Notes under the pieces: generated by a model
What the model was told of the DNA's origin: nothing
Databases searched by the model: none
What the model saw: only the letters and a program-made list of their open reading frames with translations
Shown: in pieces, positions 1 through 5,511 of the stretch
Position numbering within the stretch: the stretch's first letter is position 1
Layout of the letters: each line of letters starts with the position of its first letter
Program-made: the position numbers and the translations under genes
DNA from: Fidelibacterota bacterium
Lineage (GTDB): Bacteria > Fidelibacterota > Fidelibacteria > Fidelibacterales > Fidelibacteraceae
DNA: 8,007 bases
NCBI GenBank assembly: GCA_030620575.1
Contig: JAUXEL010000074.1
Coordinates: forward strand, 1 to 8,007
Direction: 5' to 3'

Positions 1-1
1 A

Positions 2-568
2 AAGATCAAAAAAACAACATACTTATTGCTTGTCCTGGTCACCGTACTGCTTCTAAGTTCATGTTCAACAATGAAAATTGTACATAATAAGCAGCGCGAC
101 AAACTGATGAAAAAAGCAAAACAATACCGTCTGCTCGGCGGTGTCGCGGAAATTGGTGAGGCGAAAAGCCAGCGCGAGGATATTGCCCGTGATAAAGCCC
201 GTACCGACGCCTATATCAAAATAGGGCAGAGTATCCAGTCACGTATTGACGGAATCTCCGCTTTGTATATCAAAGAACTTGGCAACGGAAATAATTCCGA
301 GATTAAAGAATCATTCGAAAAGACCGCTCAGGTCATTATTAATACCACTATACAGGGAATTTTTGCTGTAAAAGAAACCATTACCCTGCAGAAAGGTGTC
401 TACACGGTCTATGCCCTCTATGCTATTACTCCGAGATCAATCAATACGCGACTCATGAATGAATTGAAAACACAGCAACCGACGATCTATGAACGTTTTT
501 CACTTTCCAAGAGCTATGAAAATATGGAGAACGAGGTTATTGAATACGAAAAAGAGATCATTCAATAA
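2..568 (+). CDS. LPP20-like outer-membrane lipoprotein, 5' end outside the window
   Basis: The reading frame is open from base 2, so the start codon lies upstream of the window; a TTG at 26 falls inside the signal peptide and is not a credible start. The visible 188 residues begin with lysines and a leucine/valine-rich hydrophobic stretch that ends in a lipobox, L-S-S-C, with the Cys at visible residue 21 (bases 62-64). This indicates a lipoprotein signal peptide and a membrane-anchored mature protein. Residues of about 40-130 contain a GGVAEIG segment followed by a charged helix (IARDKARTDAYIKIGQSI) and a later beta-rich part (KGVYTVYALYAI). That order resembles the LPP20 lipoprotein family, in which a Gly-rich strand precedes an Ala/Arg helix. 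The family call is from motif resemblance only. The C-terminus is charged and ends at TAA 566-568, directly against a repeat tract. The cellular role is unknown. Confidence 0.65.
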   Translation, partial: KIKKTTYLLLVLVTVLLLSSCSTMKIVHNKQRDKLMKKAKQYRLLGGVAEIGEAKSQREDIARDKARTDAYIKIGQSIQSRIDGISALYIKELGNGNNSEIKESFEKTAQVIINTTIQGIFAVKETITLQKGVYTVYALYAITPRSINTRLMNELKTQQPTIYERFSLSKSYENMENEVIEYEKEIIQ

Positions 569-597
569 CTGGTAACTAGAGACTGGAAACTAGTAAC
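568..597 (+). repeat. Degenerate heptamer tract, left arm of an inverted pair
   Basis: Four tandem 7-base units of consensus ACTRGNN run from 568 to 595, alternating ACTGG and ACTAG, followed by AC. Bases 572-597 match the reverse complement of 1493-1518 at 23 of 26 positions by hand alignment. The tract starts on the last base of the lipoprotein stop codon. Because it contains TAA and TAG in more than one frame, and ACTAGT-like palindromes, it carries stop codons on both strands. CTGGTAACT at 569-577 recurs as a direct repeat at 657-665. Confidence 0.75.
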
Positions 598-656
598 CCC
601 GCTTCGCCACCACCTTCGGTAAACCTCCGGTGGTCAAGAAGGCTACGCCGGGCGGG
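598..656. repeat. REP-like imperfect palindrome upstream of the transposase
   Basis: An outer stem pairs CCCGC (598-602) with GCGGG (652-656). GCC (606-608) can pair with GGC (641-643). The inner hairpin pairs ACCACC (609-614) with GGTGGT (629-634), has a 3x3 internal loop, and then GGT (618-620) with ACC (623-625). It is GC-rich compared with the AT-rich stretch that follows at 664-712. Its CCCGC-TTCGC motif recurs in the hairpin downstream of the transposase gene, at 1389-1403. It is probably a substrate or remnant of the neighbouring transposase. It has no T-run, so a terminator role for the upstream gene is not supported. Confidence 0.55.
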
Positions 657-691
657 CTGGTAACTGAAGTATAAATAATATATTAGATAAA

Positions 692-697
692 TATAAT
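692..697 (+). promoter_or_regulatory. Possible -10 box for the transposase gene
   Basis: A perfect TATAAT lies in a very AT-rich stretch (664-712) 29 bases before the ATG. No convincing -35 hexamer is present at 16-18 bases upstream. In such AT-rich sequence a TATAAT can occur by chance, so this is weak. Confidence 0.25.
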
Positions 698-716
698 AAA
701 TATTAATTGAATCGTT

Positions 717-721
717 GGGGG
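717..721 (+). promoter_or_regulatory. Ribosome binding site that decides the transposase start
   Basis: GGGGG (followed by A at 722) lies 5 bases before ATG 727 and can pair with the 16S CCUCC end with one G-U pair. An in-frame TTG at 715 overlaps the edge of this site, so it cannot use it. ATG 727 is the better start. Confidence 0.6.
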
Positions 722-726
722 ACGAT

Positions 727-1368
727 ATGAAAACAATCAAATTTGATATTAACTCTTTTTATCATATTTATAACAGATCAATCGGTAATGAAAAATTATT
801 TCAGACTGAAAGAGATTATGTATATTTTATTGATAAAATGAAACGCTATCTCTTGCCATTTGCCCATATCTTGGCTTATTGTCTTATACCCAATCATTTT
901 CATTTATTAATAAGAATAAAAGAACCAACAGACCTTCCGGCTGGCGTCCGTCAACTGACGGATCTGCCGGATGGTCGAGAATATGCATCCGTTGACCAGG
1001 GATTAAAAAACTTTTTCAATAGCTATACTCGTTCATATAACATAGCGCATCAACGCCATGGCAGGTTGTTTCAACATGGATATAAATTTAAAGAAATTCA
1101 GGATGAAAGTTATCTTATGTGGTTGATCTATTATATTCATCGAAATCCAATCCATCATAAGTTAGTTTCTTCCTGTGATATCTGGCCATATTCTTCATAT
1201 AAAGGTATTATAGATAACAATGCAATGTTATCATCTGATTTTGTTTTAGAATTATTTGGTGGCAGAGAACAATTCATTGAGCTTACTTCCGCTTTTACAT
1301 TGCAATATAAAGAAGAAAACCTATTACAGCGTTATAGTATGAAAGATGTGGAAATTCCTCTGATTTGA
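727..1368 (+). CDS. REP-associated tyrosine transposase (Y1_Tnp / RAYT-like), 213 aa
   Basis: This is a Y1-family single-strand transposase of the HUH superfamily. Such enzymes cut and rejoin single-stranded DNA through one tyrosine; the RAYT branch acts on REP palindromes. Visible signatures are an N-terminal FYHIYNRSIGNEKLF, the metal-binding HUH motif in PNHFHLLIR (His57 and His59), a central FFNSYTRSYNIAHQRHGRLFQ, and YYIHRNP at about 135-141 followed by WPYSSYKG. Tyr136 is the likely catalytic tyrosine. Length and the YIHxNP...WPYSSY order fit Bacteroidota-type members. The frame is intact, so it may be active. Residues 69-83 are encoded by a 46-bp GC-rich palindrome (931-976) in an otherwise AT-rich gene and lie between the HUH motif and the central block, in a place where insertion is likely tolerated. 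It converges on the GH97 gene. Confidence 0.92.
   Translation: MKTIKFDINSFYHIYNRSIGNEKLFQTERDYVYFIDKMKRYLLPFAHILAYCLIPNHFHLLIRIKEPTDLPAGVRQLTDLPDGREYASVDQGLKNFFNSYTRSYNIAHQRHGRLFQHGYKFKEIQDESYLMWLIYYIHRNPIHHKLVSSCDIWPYSSYKGIIDNNAMLSSDFVLELFGGREQFIELTSAFTLQYKEENLLQRYSMKDVEIPLI
931..976. repeat. REP-like palindrome embedded in frame in the transposase gene
   Basis: The stem pairs GACC (931-934) with GGTC (973-976), has a T-T mismatch, pairs TCCGGC (936-941) with GCCGGA (966-971), has a 5/3 asymmetric internal loop, and pairs TCCGTCA (947-953) with TGACGGA (956-962) around a 2-base centre. It is 30/46 G+C by hand count, far above the surrounding gene. It encodes residues 69-83 (DLPAG...TDLPDG) without breaking the frame. 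Confidence 0.8.
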
Positions 1369-1375
1369 TTTTTTC

Positions 1376-1428
1376 GACCAGCCAGCATCCCGCCTTCGCT
1401 TCGCTATGGCGGGTCAAGCTGGCAGGTC
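1376..1428. repeat. REP-like hairpin just downstream of the transposase
   Basis: The stem pairs GACC (1376-1379) with GGTC (1425-1428), has an A-A mismatch, pairs GCCAGC (1381-1386) with GCTGGC (1418-1423), has a 2/4 internal loop, and pairs CCCGCC (1389-1394) with GGCGGG (1408-1413) around a 13-base loop. It begins 8 bases after the transposase stop codon. It has the same outer plan as the palindrome inside the gene (GACC, one mismatch, 6 bp, asymmetric loop, inner stem). No U-run follows on either strand, so it is not a standard intrinsic terminator, although it could slow convergent transcription. Confidence 0.75.
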
Positions 1429-1458
1429 TGTCATTACTTCTCTTTCTTTTCTTCACCA

Positions 1459-1494
1459 ACCTGCCTGGCCCCGATTAATTCGGGGAAGACGGGT
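1459..1494. repeat. Second imperfect hairpin downstream of the transposase
   Basis: The inner stem pairs CCCCGA (1469-1474) with TCGGGG (1480-1485) around a TTAAT loop. The outer stem pairs 1459-1463 with 1490-1494 (including one G-U), with an interrupted middle at 1464-1468. It abuts the right heptamer tract and lies between two convergent genes. No T-run follows, so a terminator function is uncertain. Confidence 0.6.
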
Positions 1495-1518
1495 CACCAG
1501 TTTCCAGTCACTAGTTAC
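1493..1518 (-). repeat. Degenerate heptamer tract, right arm of the inverted pair
   Basis: Read on the minus strand, about three ACTRGNN units are present, matching 572-597 at 23 of 26 positions. The tract overlaps the 3' end of the GH97 gene: the TAG stop codon (1511-1513) and the codons for the final Ser-Asn are repeat sequence. The repeat may thus have supplied the present stop codon. Confidence 0.75.
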
Positions 1519-3580
1519 TTCTTCTAAAAGATATAGCACAACCGCCCCCGGGAGCGAGATTTAGGCTAATATTACTGCGATGATAAACGGTGACGGTATC
1601 AATCTGATAATCGGTTGGATTATCATCCCAATGAGCATTTTTCCCGTCGGAATAAATAACCGCTGTGTACTTTTTACCCCGGTCGAGGAAATTACATTCT
1701 ATAGAGATCCGGCGTTCATCTTCATTGCTAATACTGCCGAGGAACCAATTATCCGTTCCGCGTTCCTTGCGTGCGATAGTGACAAATTTACCGATCTCAC
1801 CGTCCAGAACACGGGTTTCCTCCCAATCAACAGCTACATCGCGTATAAATTGAAAAGCGGGATGCCCTTCGTAATTTTCAATAAGGTCCGGCAGCATTTG
1901 GATCGGACTGTAAATTACGACATATAATGCCAACTGCTGGGCGAGGGTTGTGTTCACCTGATTGTAATCTTTGTATGGTGTAAGTTTAATATTGAATATG
2001 CCCGGGGTGTAGTCAATCGGACCTGCGAGCATGCGTGTAAATGCAACAATCGGCAGATGATTAGGTGGATTGCCGCCATCGGGCGACCAGGCGTTAAATT
2101 CCTGTCCCCGCAAACCTTCCCGGGAAATAGCGTTGGGATAAGTGCGTCGAATACCGGTGTCTTTGATCGGTTCATGCGCGTTAACCGCAATATGCGCACG
2201 TGCAGCAGTTTGCAGCACTTTCCTGTAGTGATTTACCATCCACTGACCGTGGTGATATTCGCCTTTTGGAATGATTTTTCCTACATAACCCGTTTTAACG
2301 GCCGATATCCCAAGCTTATTCATCAATGCATACGCTGTATCAAGTTGTTGCTCATAGGTGCGCGGCGCCGCAGAGGTTTCGTGATGCATAATGATTTCCA
2401 CACCTTTGCTTTTTCCGTAAGCAACAACCTCTTCGAGATCATAATCAGGGTAGGGGGTAACAAAATCAAATACGCCCTCGCGGTCAAAATCACCGAACCA
2501 GCGCTCCCAACCGGTGTTCCAGCCTTCCACAAGAAGCGCGCCGATACCATTTTCGGCACAAAAATCAATATATTTCTTCGCGTATTCCGTTGTCGCGCCA
2601 TGCCGCCCGCTTTTATAATCCCATGTTCTGGTCCCGATATGCATATCCCACCAAATGCCCATGTATTTGGTCGGTTTAAACCACGAAATATCGAATTTTG
2701 CCGACGGATTGAGATTAAGAATGAGATTGGATTCAATTAAATCACCGGCCTGTTCAACAATTTGGATGGTCCGCCAGGGTGTTGCAAACGGTGTTTTCAC
2801 GATTGCTTTAATTCCTTTATCATTACCAACCAATTCATTTATCATCTTATAATTTTTATTATCTATTTTCAGGGTCATGCCGGCATAATTTGTTAAATTC
2901 GCTTCATGAAAACTTAAATACAAGCCATCGTCTGTTTTCATTGTAAGCGGTGTATTTACCGCGTTTTCGGGAATGTAGGTCTGTGCAAGACCACTCAAAA
3001 CGGCATAATCAAGAGCATTGATCTCAGAAAAACGGGTGTTCTTATACAAGTGTTCATAGATATCCCAATCTCCGGGTATCCACCATACCCGATGATCGCC
3101 TGTCAGATTAAACTCCGTATTCTCATCTAAAATTACCATCTCTTCGAGGTTTGACTGATCAGGAAAAATGTAACGAAATCCGAGCCCGTCATTAAAAACC
3201 TTGAATTCCAGAAACAGCTTACGATACGGTGCGGCTTCCTCTTTTAATAATACAGTTAATCCGTTAAAATTATCCTCAACGACCCGTTGTTCACCCCATG
3301 GAAGTTCCCATGGCTCATTCCGGCGCATGCTGTGACTCGTTTTAACTACCTTGAATGCTGAAAAATTGCTCGCATCGCCACCAAGATCAAATCCAAGCAT
3401 CGAAGTATCGATGACAGTCTTACCTTTATATTTCACCAGATAGAAAGGTTGTCCCTCCGTATTGAGGTCTACATTTACCCGTATACAACGGTTTGGCGAT
3501 GTAAGCGTATTATTAGAAATGCTTAGGCAAGAATTCAGTAGAAATAAAATAAACGGACATAAGATCCAGTATTTTTTCAT
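1511..3580 (-). CDS. GH97 glycoside hydrolase lipoprotein, inverting (SusB-type) alpha-glucosidase
   Basis: This is a 689-residue family 97 glycosidase expected to hydrolyse alpha-glucosidic links with inversion, using a calcium ion. The N-terminus is a lipoprotein signal (MKKYW, a hydrophobic run, then LNSC with Cys18), so it is probably anchored to an outer or periplasmic membrane face. Residues of about 25-295 form the N-terminal beta-sandwich (LPWGEQ near 94, WWIPGD near 166), about 300-585 the TIM barrel (MGIWWDMH at 307, LLVEGWNTGW at 349), and about 590-689 a C-terminal beta domain. Glu401 (HHETS), Glu470 (NAHEP), Glu488 (SREG) and Glu494 (GQEF) have exactly the spacing of SusB Glu439, Glu508, Glu526 and Glu532 as I recall them, a constant offset of 38. 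There is no nucleophile Asp of the retaining galactosidase branch; the site reads KTGYVGK, as in inverting members. Start ATG 3580 has a strong ribosome binding site. It is the second gene of a probable operon. Substrate beyond alpha-glucan-like sugars is inferred. Confidence 0.94.
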   Translation of the reverse strand: MKKYWILCPFILFLLNSCLSISNNTLTSPNRCIRVNVDLNTEGQPFYLVKYKGKTVIDTSMLGFDLGGDASNFSAFKVVKTSHSMRRNEPWELPWGEQRVVEDNFNGLTVLLKEEAAPYRKLFLEFKVFNDGLGFRYIFPDQSNLEEMVILDENTEFNLTGDHRVWWIPGDWDIYEHLYKNTRFSEINALDYAVLSGLAQTYIPENAVNTPLTMKTDDGLYLSFHEANLTNYAGMTLKIDNKNYKMINELVGNDKGIKAIVKTPFATPWRTIQIVEQAGDLIESNLILNLNPSAKFDISWFKPTKYMGIWWDMHIGTRTWDYKSGRHGATTEYAKKYIDFCAENGIGALLVEGWNTGWERWFGDFDREGVFDFVTPYPDYDLEEVVAYGKSKGVEIIMHHETSAAPRTYEQQLDTAYALMNKLGISAVKTGYVGKIIPKGEYHHGQWMVNHYRKVLQTAARAHIAVNAHEPIKDTGIRRTYPNAISREGLRGQEFNAWSPDGGNPPNHLPIVAFTRMLAGPIDYTPGIFNIKLTPYKDYNQVNTTLAQQLALYVVIYSPIQMLPDLIENYEGHPAFQFIRDVAVDWEETRVLDGEIGKFVTIARKERGTDNWFLGSISNEDERRISIECNFLDRGKKYTAVIYSDGKNAHWDDNPTDYQIDTVTVYHRSNISLNLAPGGGCAISFRRSN

Positions 3581-3587
3581 GATAATA

Positions 3588-3594
3588 CTCCTTT
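3588..3594 (-). promoter_or_regulatory. Strong ribosome binding site of the GH97 gene
   Basis: Read on the minus strand this is AAAGGAG, 7 bases before the ATG at 3580. It lies in the 27-bp gap after the upstream gene's stop codon (3608-3610). It is the only clear canonical AGGAG-type site before any of the starts visible here, which favours separate, efficient initiation on a shared transcript. Confidence 0.8.
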
Positions 3595-3607
3595 GGGAAC
3601 TTTGTAA

Positions 3608-5209
3608 CTACTTTAAATGCAATAGTTTATGTGTATTACTTTGAATGGGTGACCAAATACGGAGAACATAGATACCGGTAGCGAGGTTCTGCGGTTCCCA
3701 ATTAACAGTGTGTATTCCGGGTTCATATTTTTTATTGCTCAATACGTCAATGCAAGTACCTTGCAGAGAATATATCTCTATATGTATATCATTTTGCTCA
3801 TAGACCATAAAACGGATTTTTACGCGCGGATTAAAAGGGTTCGGATAGATAGATTCCAGATCAAATTGCGTAGATAAGAATGCGGAATGTTCCGGAAGGC
3901 GGATTGAGCACACAGCCGATGAATCAATTTCACCGGAAAAAGAGATGTTTTGCAAACGGTATTTATAGATTTCCCCGGGAATGATATGTCTGTCGATATG
4001 ATCATACGACATGGTTACATTGTTTGTCCCGGCACCGTCCTGCCGGTTAATTGTCTGCCACTTTCCTTCATTTTCAGAACGCTGCAGTACAAAAAGCGCG
4101 TTCTCGGTCTGACTTTCGGTCTGCCATGTGATATGAATTTTGTTCTGTTTTACTTCAGCAGAAAAATGGGAGAGGGTAATGGGGGTTGCAACATCCGTAA
4201 CGGTAGCTGTGAATTGTATATTAGACCAAGGCTCAAAATCCGGATCTTCTCCTCCAAAATGTCCTTTAACGCGGTAATAATAGCTTCCGGGCTCAATATC
4301 ATCAATAATGTAATAACTGGTGCTAATATCTTCCAGGGGGAATCCGGGCAGGGAAGAAGAAAAATCCGATTCTTCTGAAAGGTCTACAGTAAAAGAAGTG
4401 AAACCCGGTGAGGATCCCCATGCGAGTACAATACGGCGGAACGCGACATCATTCGGTTGAAGGGCCATCAGGTGCGCATAGGAAAGCTTCCAGCATGAAT
4501 CCGGCATATTTACAAGCAATCCATGATTTTCAGATTCGCTAAAGTCCTCCAGGATACCGCCGCTTTCATGATTAAATGTATAATACCCCTGTAATCCTAT
4601 TTCAAGGGAATCCAGTTCAGAGTCCATAGCCGCCCGTATCTGCGTATTGTTTCGAACAACATTCCATATTCGCAGCTCATCCACCATACCGTCAAAATAT
4701 ACTTTATACAGATCATCCCGATAGCCTCCGATATTCAAACCATAGGGATGAAAACTATCCGGATATGTCAGTATTATCTTACAATCAACCTTTTTAATGA
4801 CCTTTCCATTCAGGAAAACAACAATATTTTCATCATTTTTATATTTATCGTACGTTACGGCCAGATGCTGCCACACATTTGCAGTAATACTGTCTAACTG
4901 TACGCAAACATCTTCACTACCGTTTCCCATACGAATAACTATCCGATTGGAATCAGCAGTGCAAATACTGTAGCCCGAAATAACTCCCGATGTACCTGCC
5001 GTGCCGTTATCAATGATAGCTGCACCGTCTATAAAGGTATGTGCATTGAACCAGCATTCTATAGTGAATCTTCTGCTTACATTCAAGGGAGTGTGGTCAA
5101 TGATCACATAGTTGTTTTCACCGTTAAATTCCAGGCAACGGGAAAAGTCAGATGCCAGAACACCTATAAAGCAGAAAATGAACAAAATGTAATATTTTCT
5201 TATTTTCAT
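3608..5209 (-). CDS. Secreted LamG-domain protein with fibronectin-like repeats and type IX sorting domain
   Basis: The protein is 533 residues from ATG 5209. That start is chosen because MKIRKYY plus a hydrophobic run ending VLA-S (residues 1-20) is a clean signal peptide; 21 further upstream codons are not signal-like. Residues of about 26-195 form a LamG/concanavalin-like jelly roll: LEFNGENNYV, FTIECWF, WQHLAVTYD, VFLNGK and FDGMVDELRIWN are all typical. Residues of about 245-335 look like a fibronectin type III domain (VLAWGSSPGF, YYYRVKG), and about 343-437 like a second (ITWQTESQTENALFVLQRS, YKYRL). Residues of about 448-533 are a type A C-terminal sorting domain (LESIYPNPFNP, then GIYVLRI), which marks export by the type IX system and surface attachment or release. 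No catalytic domain is visible, so a sugar-binding or adhesive role is inferred. It lies 27 bp upstream of the GH97 gene on the same strand. Confidence 0.9.
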   Translation of the reverse strand: MKIRKYYILFIFCFIGVLASDFSRCLEFNGENNYVIIDHTPLNVSRRFTIECWFNAHTFIDGAAIIDNGTAGTSGVISGYSICTADSNRIVIRMGNGSEDVCVQLDSITANVWQHLAVTYDKYKNDENIVVFLNGKVIKKVDCKIILTYPDSFHPYGLNIGGYRDDLYKVYFDGMVDELRIWNVVRNNTQIRAAMDSELDSLEIGLQGYYTFNHESGGILEDFSESENHGLLVNMPDSCWKLSYAHLMALQPNDVAFRRIVLAWGSSPGFTSFTVDLSEESDFSSSLPGFPLEDISTSYYIIDDIEPGSYYYRVKGHFGGEDPDFEPWSNIQFTATVTDVATPITLSHFSAEVKQNKIHITWQTESQTENALFVLQRSENEGKWQTINRQDGAGTNNVTMSYDHIDRHIIPGEIYKYRLQNISFSGEIDSSAVCSIRLPEHSAFLSTQFDLESIYPNPFNPRVKIRFMVYEQNDIHIEIYSLQGTCIDVLSNKKYEPGIHTVNWEPQNLATGIYVLRIWSPIQSNTHKLLHLK

Positions 5210-5243
5210 GTGGCAAAATACACTTTTATTATGACCATCTGTT

Positions 5244-5272
5244 AATATATTACTATTATTTCTACACTGCAA
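5244..5272 (-). promoter_or_regulatory. Candidate promoter of the LamG-GH97 operon
   Basis: On the minus strand TTGCAG (5272-5267) and TATATT (5249-5244) are separated by exactly 17 bases. That places a start near 5237 and a leader of roughly 28 bases before ATG 5209. The -10 matches 5/6 and the -35 matches only its TTG. No Shine-Dalgarno sequence precedes ATG 5209. If the host uses Bacteroidota-type sigma consensus boxes, this assignment may be wrong. Confidence 0.35.
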
Positions 5273-5300
5273 TGAAAAGAAGAACCAAGAAGGCGGGGAA

Positions 5301-5335
5301 TTTAAGAGTTTAGGGTTTAGAGTTTAGGGTTTAGG
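5301..5335 (+). repeat. TTTAGRG heptamer tract, telomere-like in sequence
   Basis: One 8-base unit TTTAAGAG (5301-5308) is followed by three 7-base units (TTTAGGG, TTTAGAG, TTTAGGG) and a partial TTTAGG. The alternation of G and A at one position is the same style of degeneracy as in the ACTRG tract near 570. The resemblance to TTTAGGG plant telomeres is coincidental: the tract is five units long, interstitial and bacterial. Confidence 0.75.
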
Positions 5336-5407
5336 AAATTGATAATGGAGAATGAAAAACGAAGAGGGATTATTCTTTGTGAGAGGGTCTTTTTCTGTTT
5401 GTTTCCC

Positions 5408-5463
5408 GGCTTCCTGGCTTCTTAGCTTCTTGGCATATTTGCTTCTTGGCATATTTGCTTCCC
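5408..5463 (+). repeat. Octamer tract with two exact 16-base copies
   Basis: Seven consecutive 8-base units fit a GGCTTCTT-related pattern, several changed to GGCATATT. Within it TTCTTGGCATATTTGC occurs twice in tandem with no mismatch (5427-5442 and 5443-5458), which indicates recent local duplication of a two-unit block. The tract ends 48 bases before the lepA ATG. Confidence 0.8.
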
Positions 5464-5511
5464 CGTTTCTTTGTTATTGGCATTCTGCATGTGATATTCT
5501 ATATTCATCCT

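Larger units (their letters stand above)
568..1518 (+). mobile_element. Candidate RAYT cassette: Y1 transposase with hairpins and inverted outer repeats
   Basis: A single-gene unit lies exactly between two convergent genes. From the outside in it has inverted heptamer tracts (568-597 and 1493-1518), imperfect hairpins (598-656, 1376-1428 and 1459-1494) and an intact RAYT-type transposase (727-1368). The transposase gene is visibly AT-richer than its neighbours. RAYT genes of the TnpA-REP family are known to lie between palindromic REP sequences that they process. The outer tracts are not conventional terminal inverted repeats, no target-site duplication is clear, and Y1 transposases do not need inverted ends. 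The element boundaries are therefore an inference. Confidence 0.45.
5210..5511. other. Divergent intergenic region between the LamG gene and lepA
   Basis: This 302-base gap holds the candidate minus-strand promoter (5244-5272), a TTTAGRG tract (5301-5335) and an octamer tract (5408-5463). Between them, 5336-5407 is purine-rich and then T-rich with no recognisable gene or site. AAGAAG-rich sequence at 5279-5293 resembles the reverse complement of the octamer unit GGCTTCTT. Only weak promoter-like matches precede lepA, such as TTGTTA 5471-5476 with TATTCT 5495-5500 at 18-base spacing. There is no Shine-Dalgarno sequence before ATG 5512. Confidence 0.6.

Noticed and set aside
1376..1494. Bidirectional intrinsic terminator for the convergent genes
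   Set aside because: Both hairpins lack a U-run on the 3' side in either direction. Their architecture fits REP-like elements better, although an effect on transcript ends is not excluded.
2057..2740. Long open frame on the + strand inside the GH97 gene
   Set aside because: It is antisense to well-conserved catalytic-domain sequence, has no recognisable domain, and arises from the codon composition of the real gene.
3950..4378. Open frame on the + strand opposite the LamG gene
   Set aside because: It is antisense to the fibronectin-like region, with no ribosome binding site and no recognisable motif.
5301..5335. True telomeric repeat or plant contamination
   Set aside because: There are only five partly degenerate units, interstitial and between bacterial genes, with a related 8-base form on the other side of lepA.
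5446..5511. Longer N-terminus for LepA from a TTG
   Set aside because: The extension is repeat-derived sequence with no homology to the family. ATG 5512 gives the usual 600-residue length.
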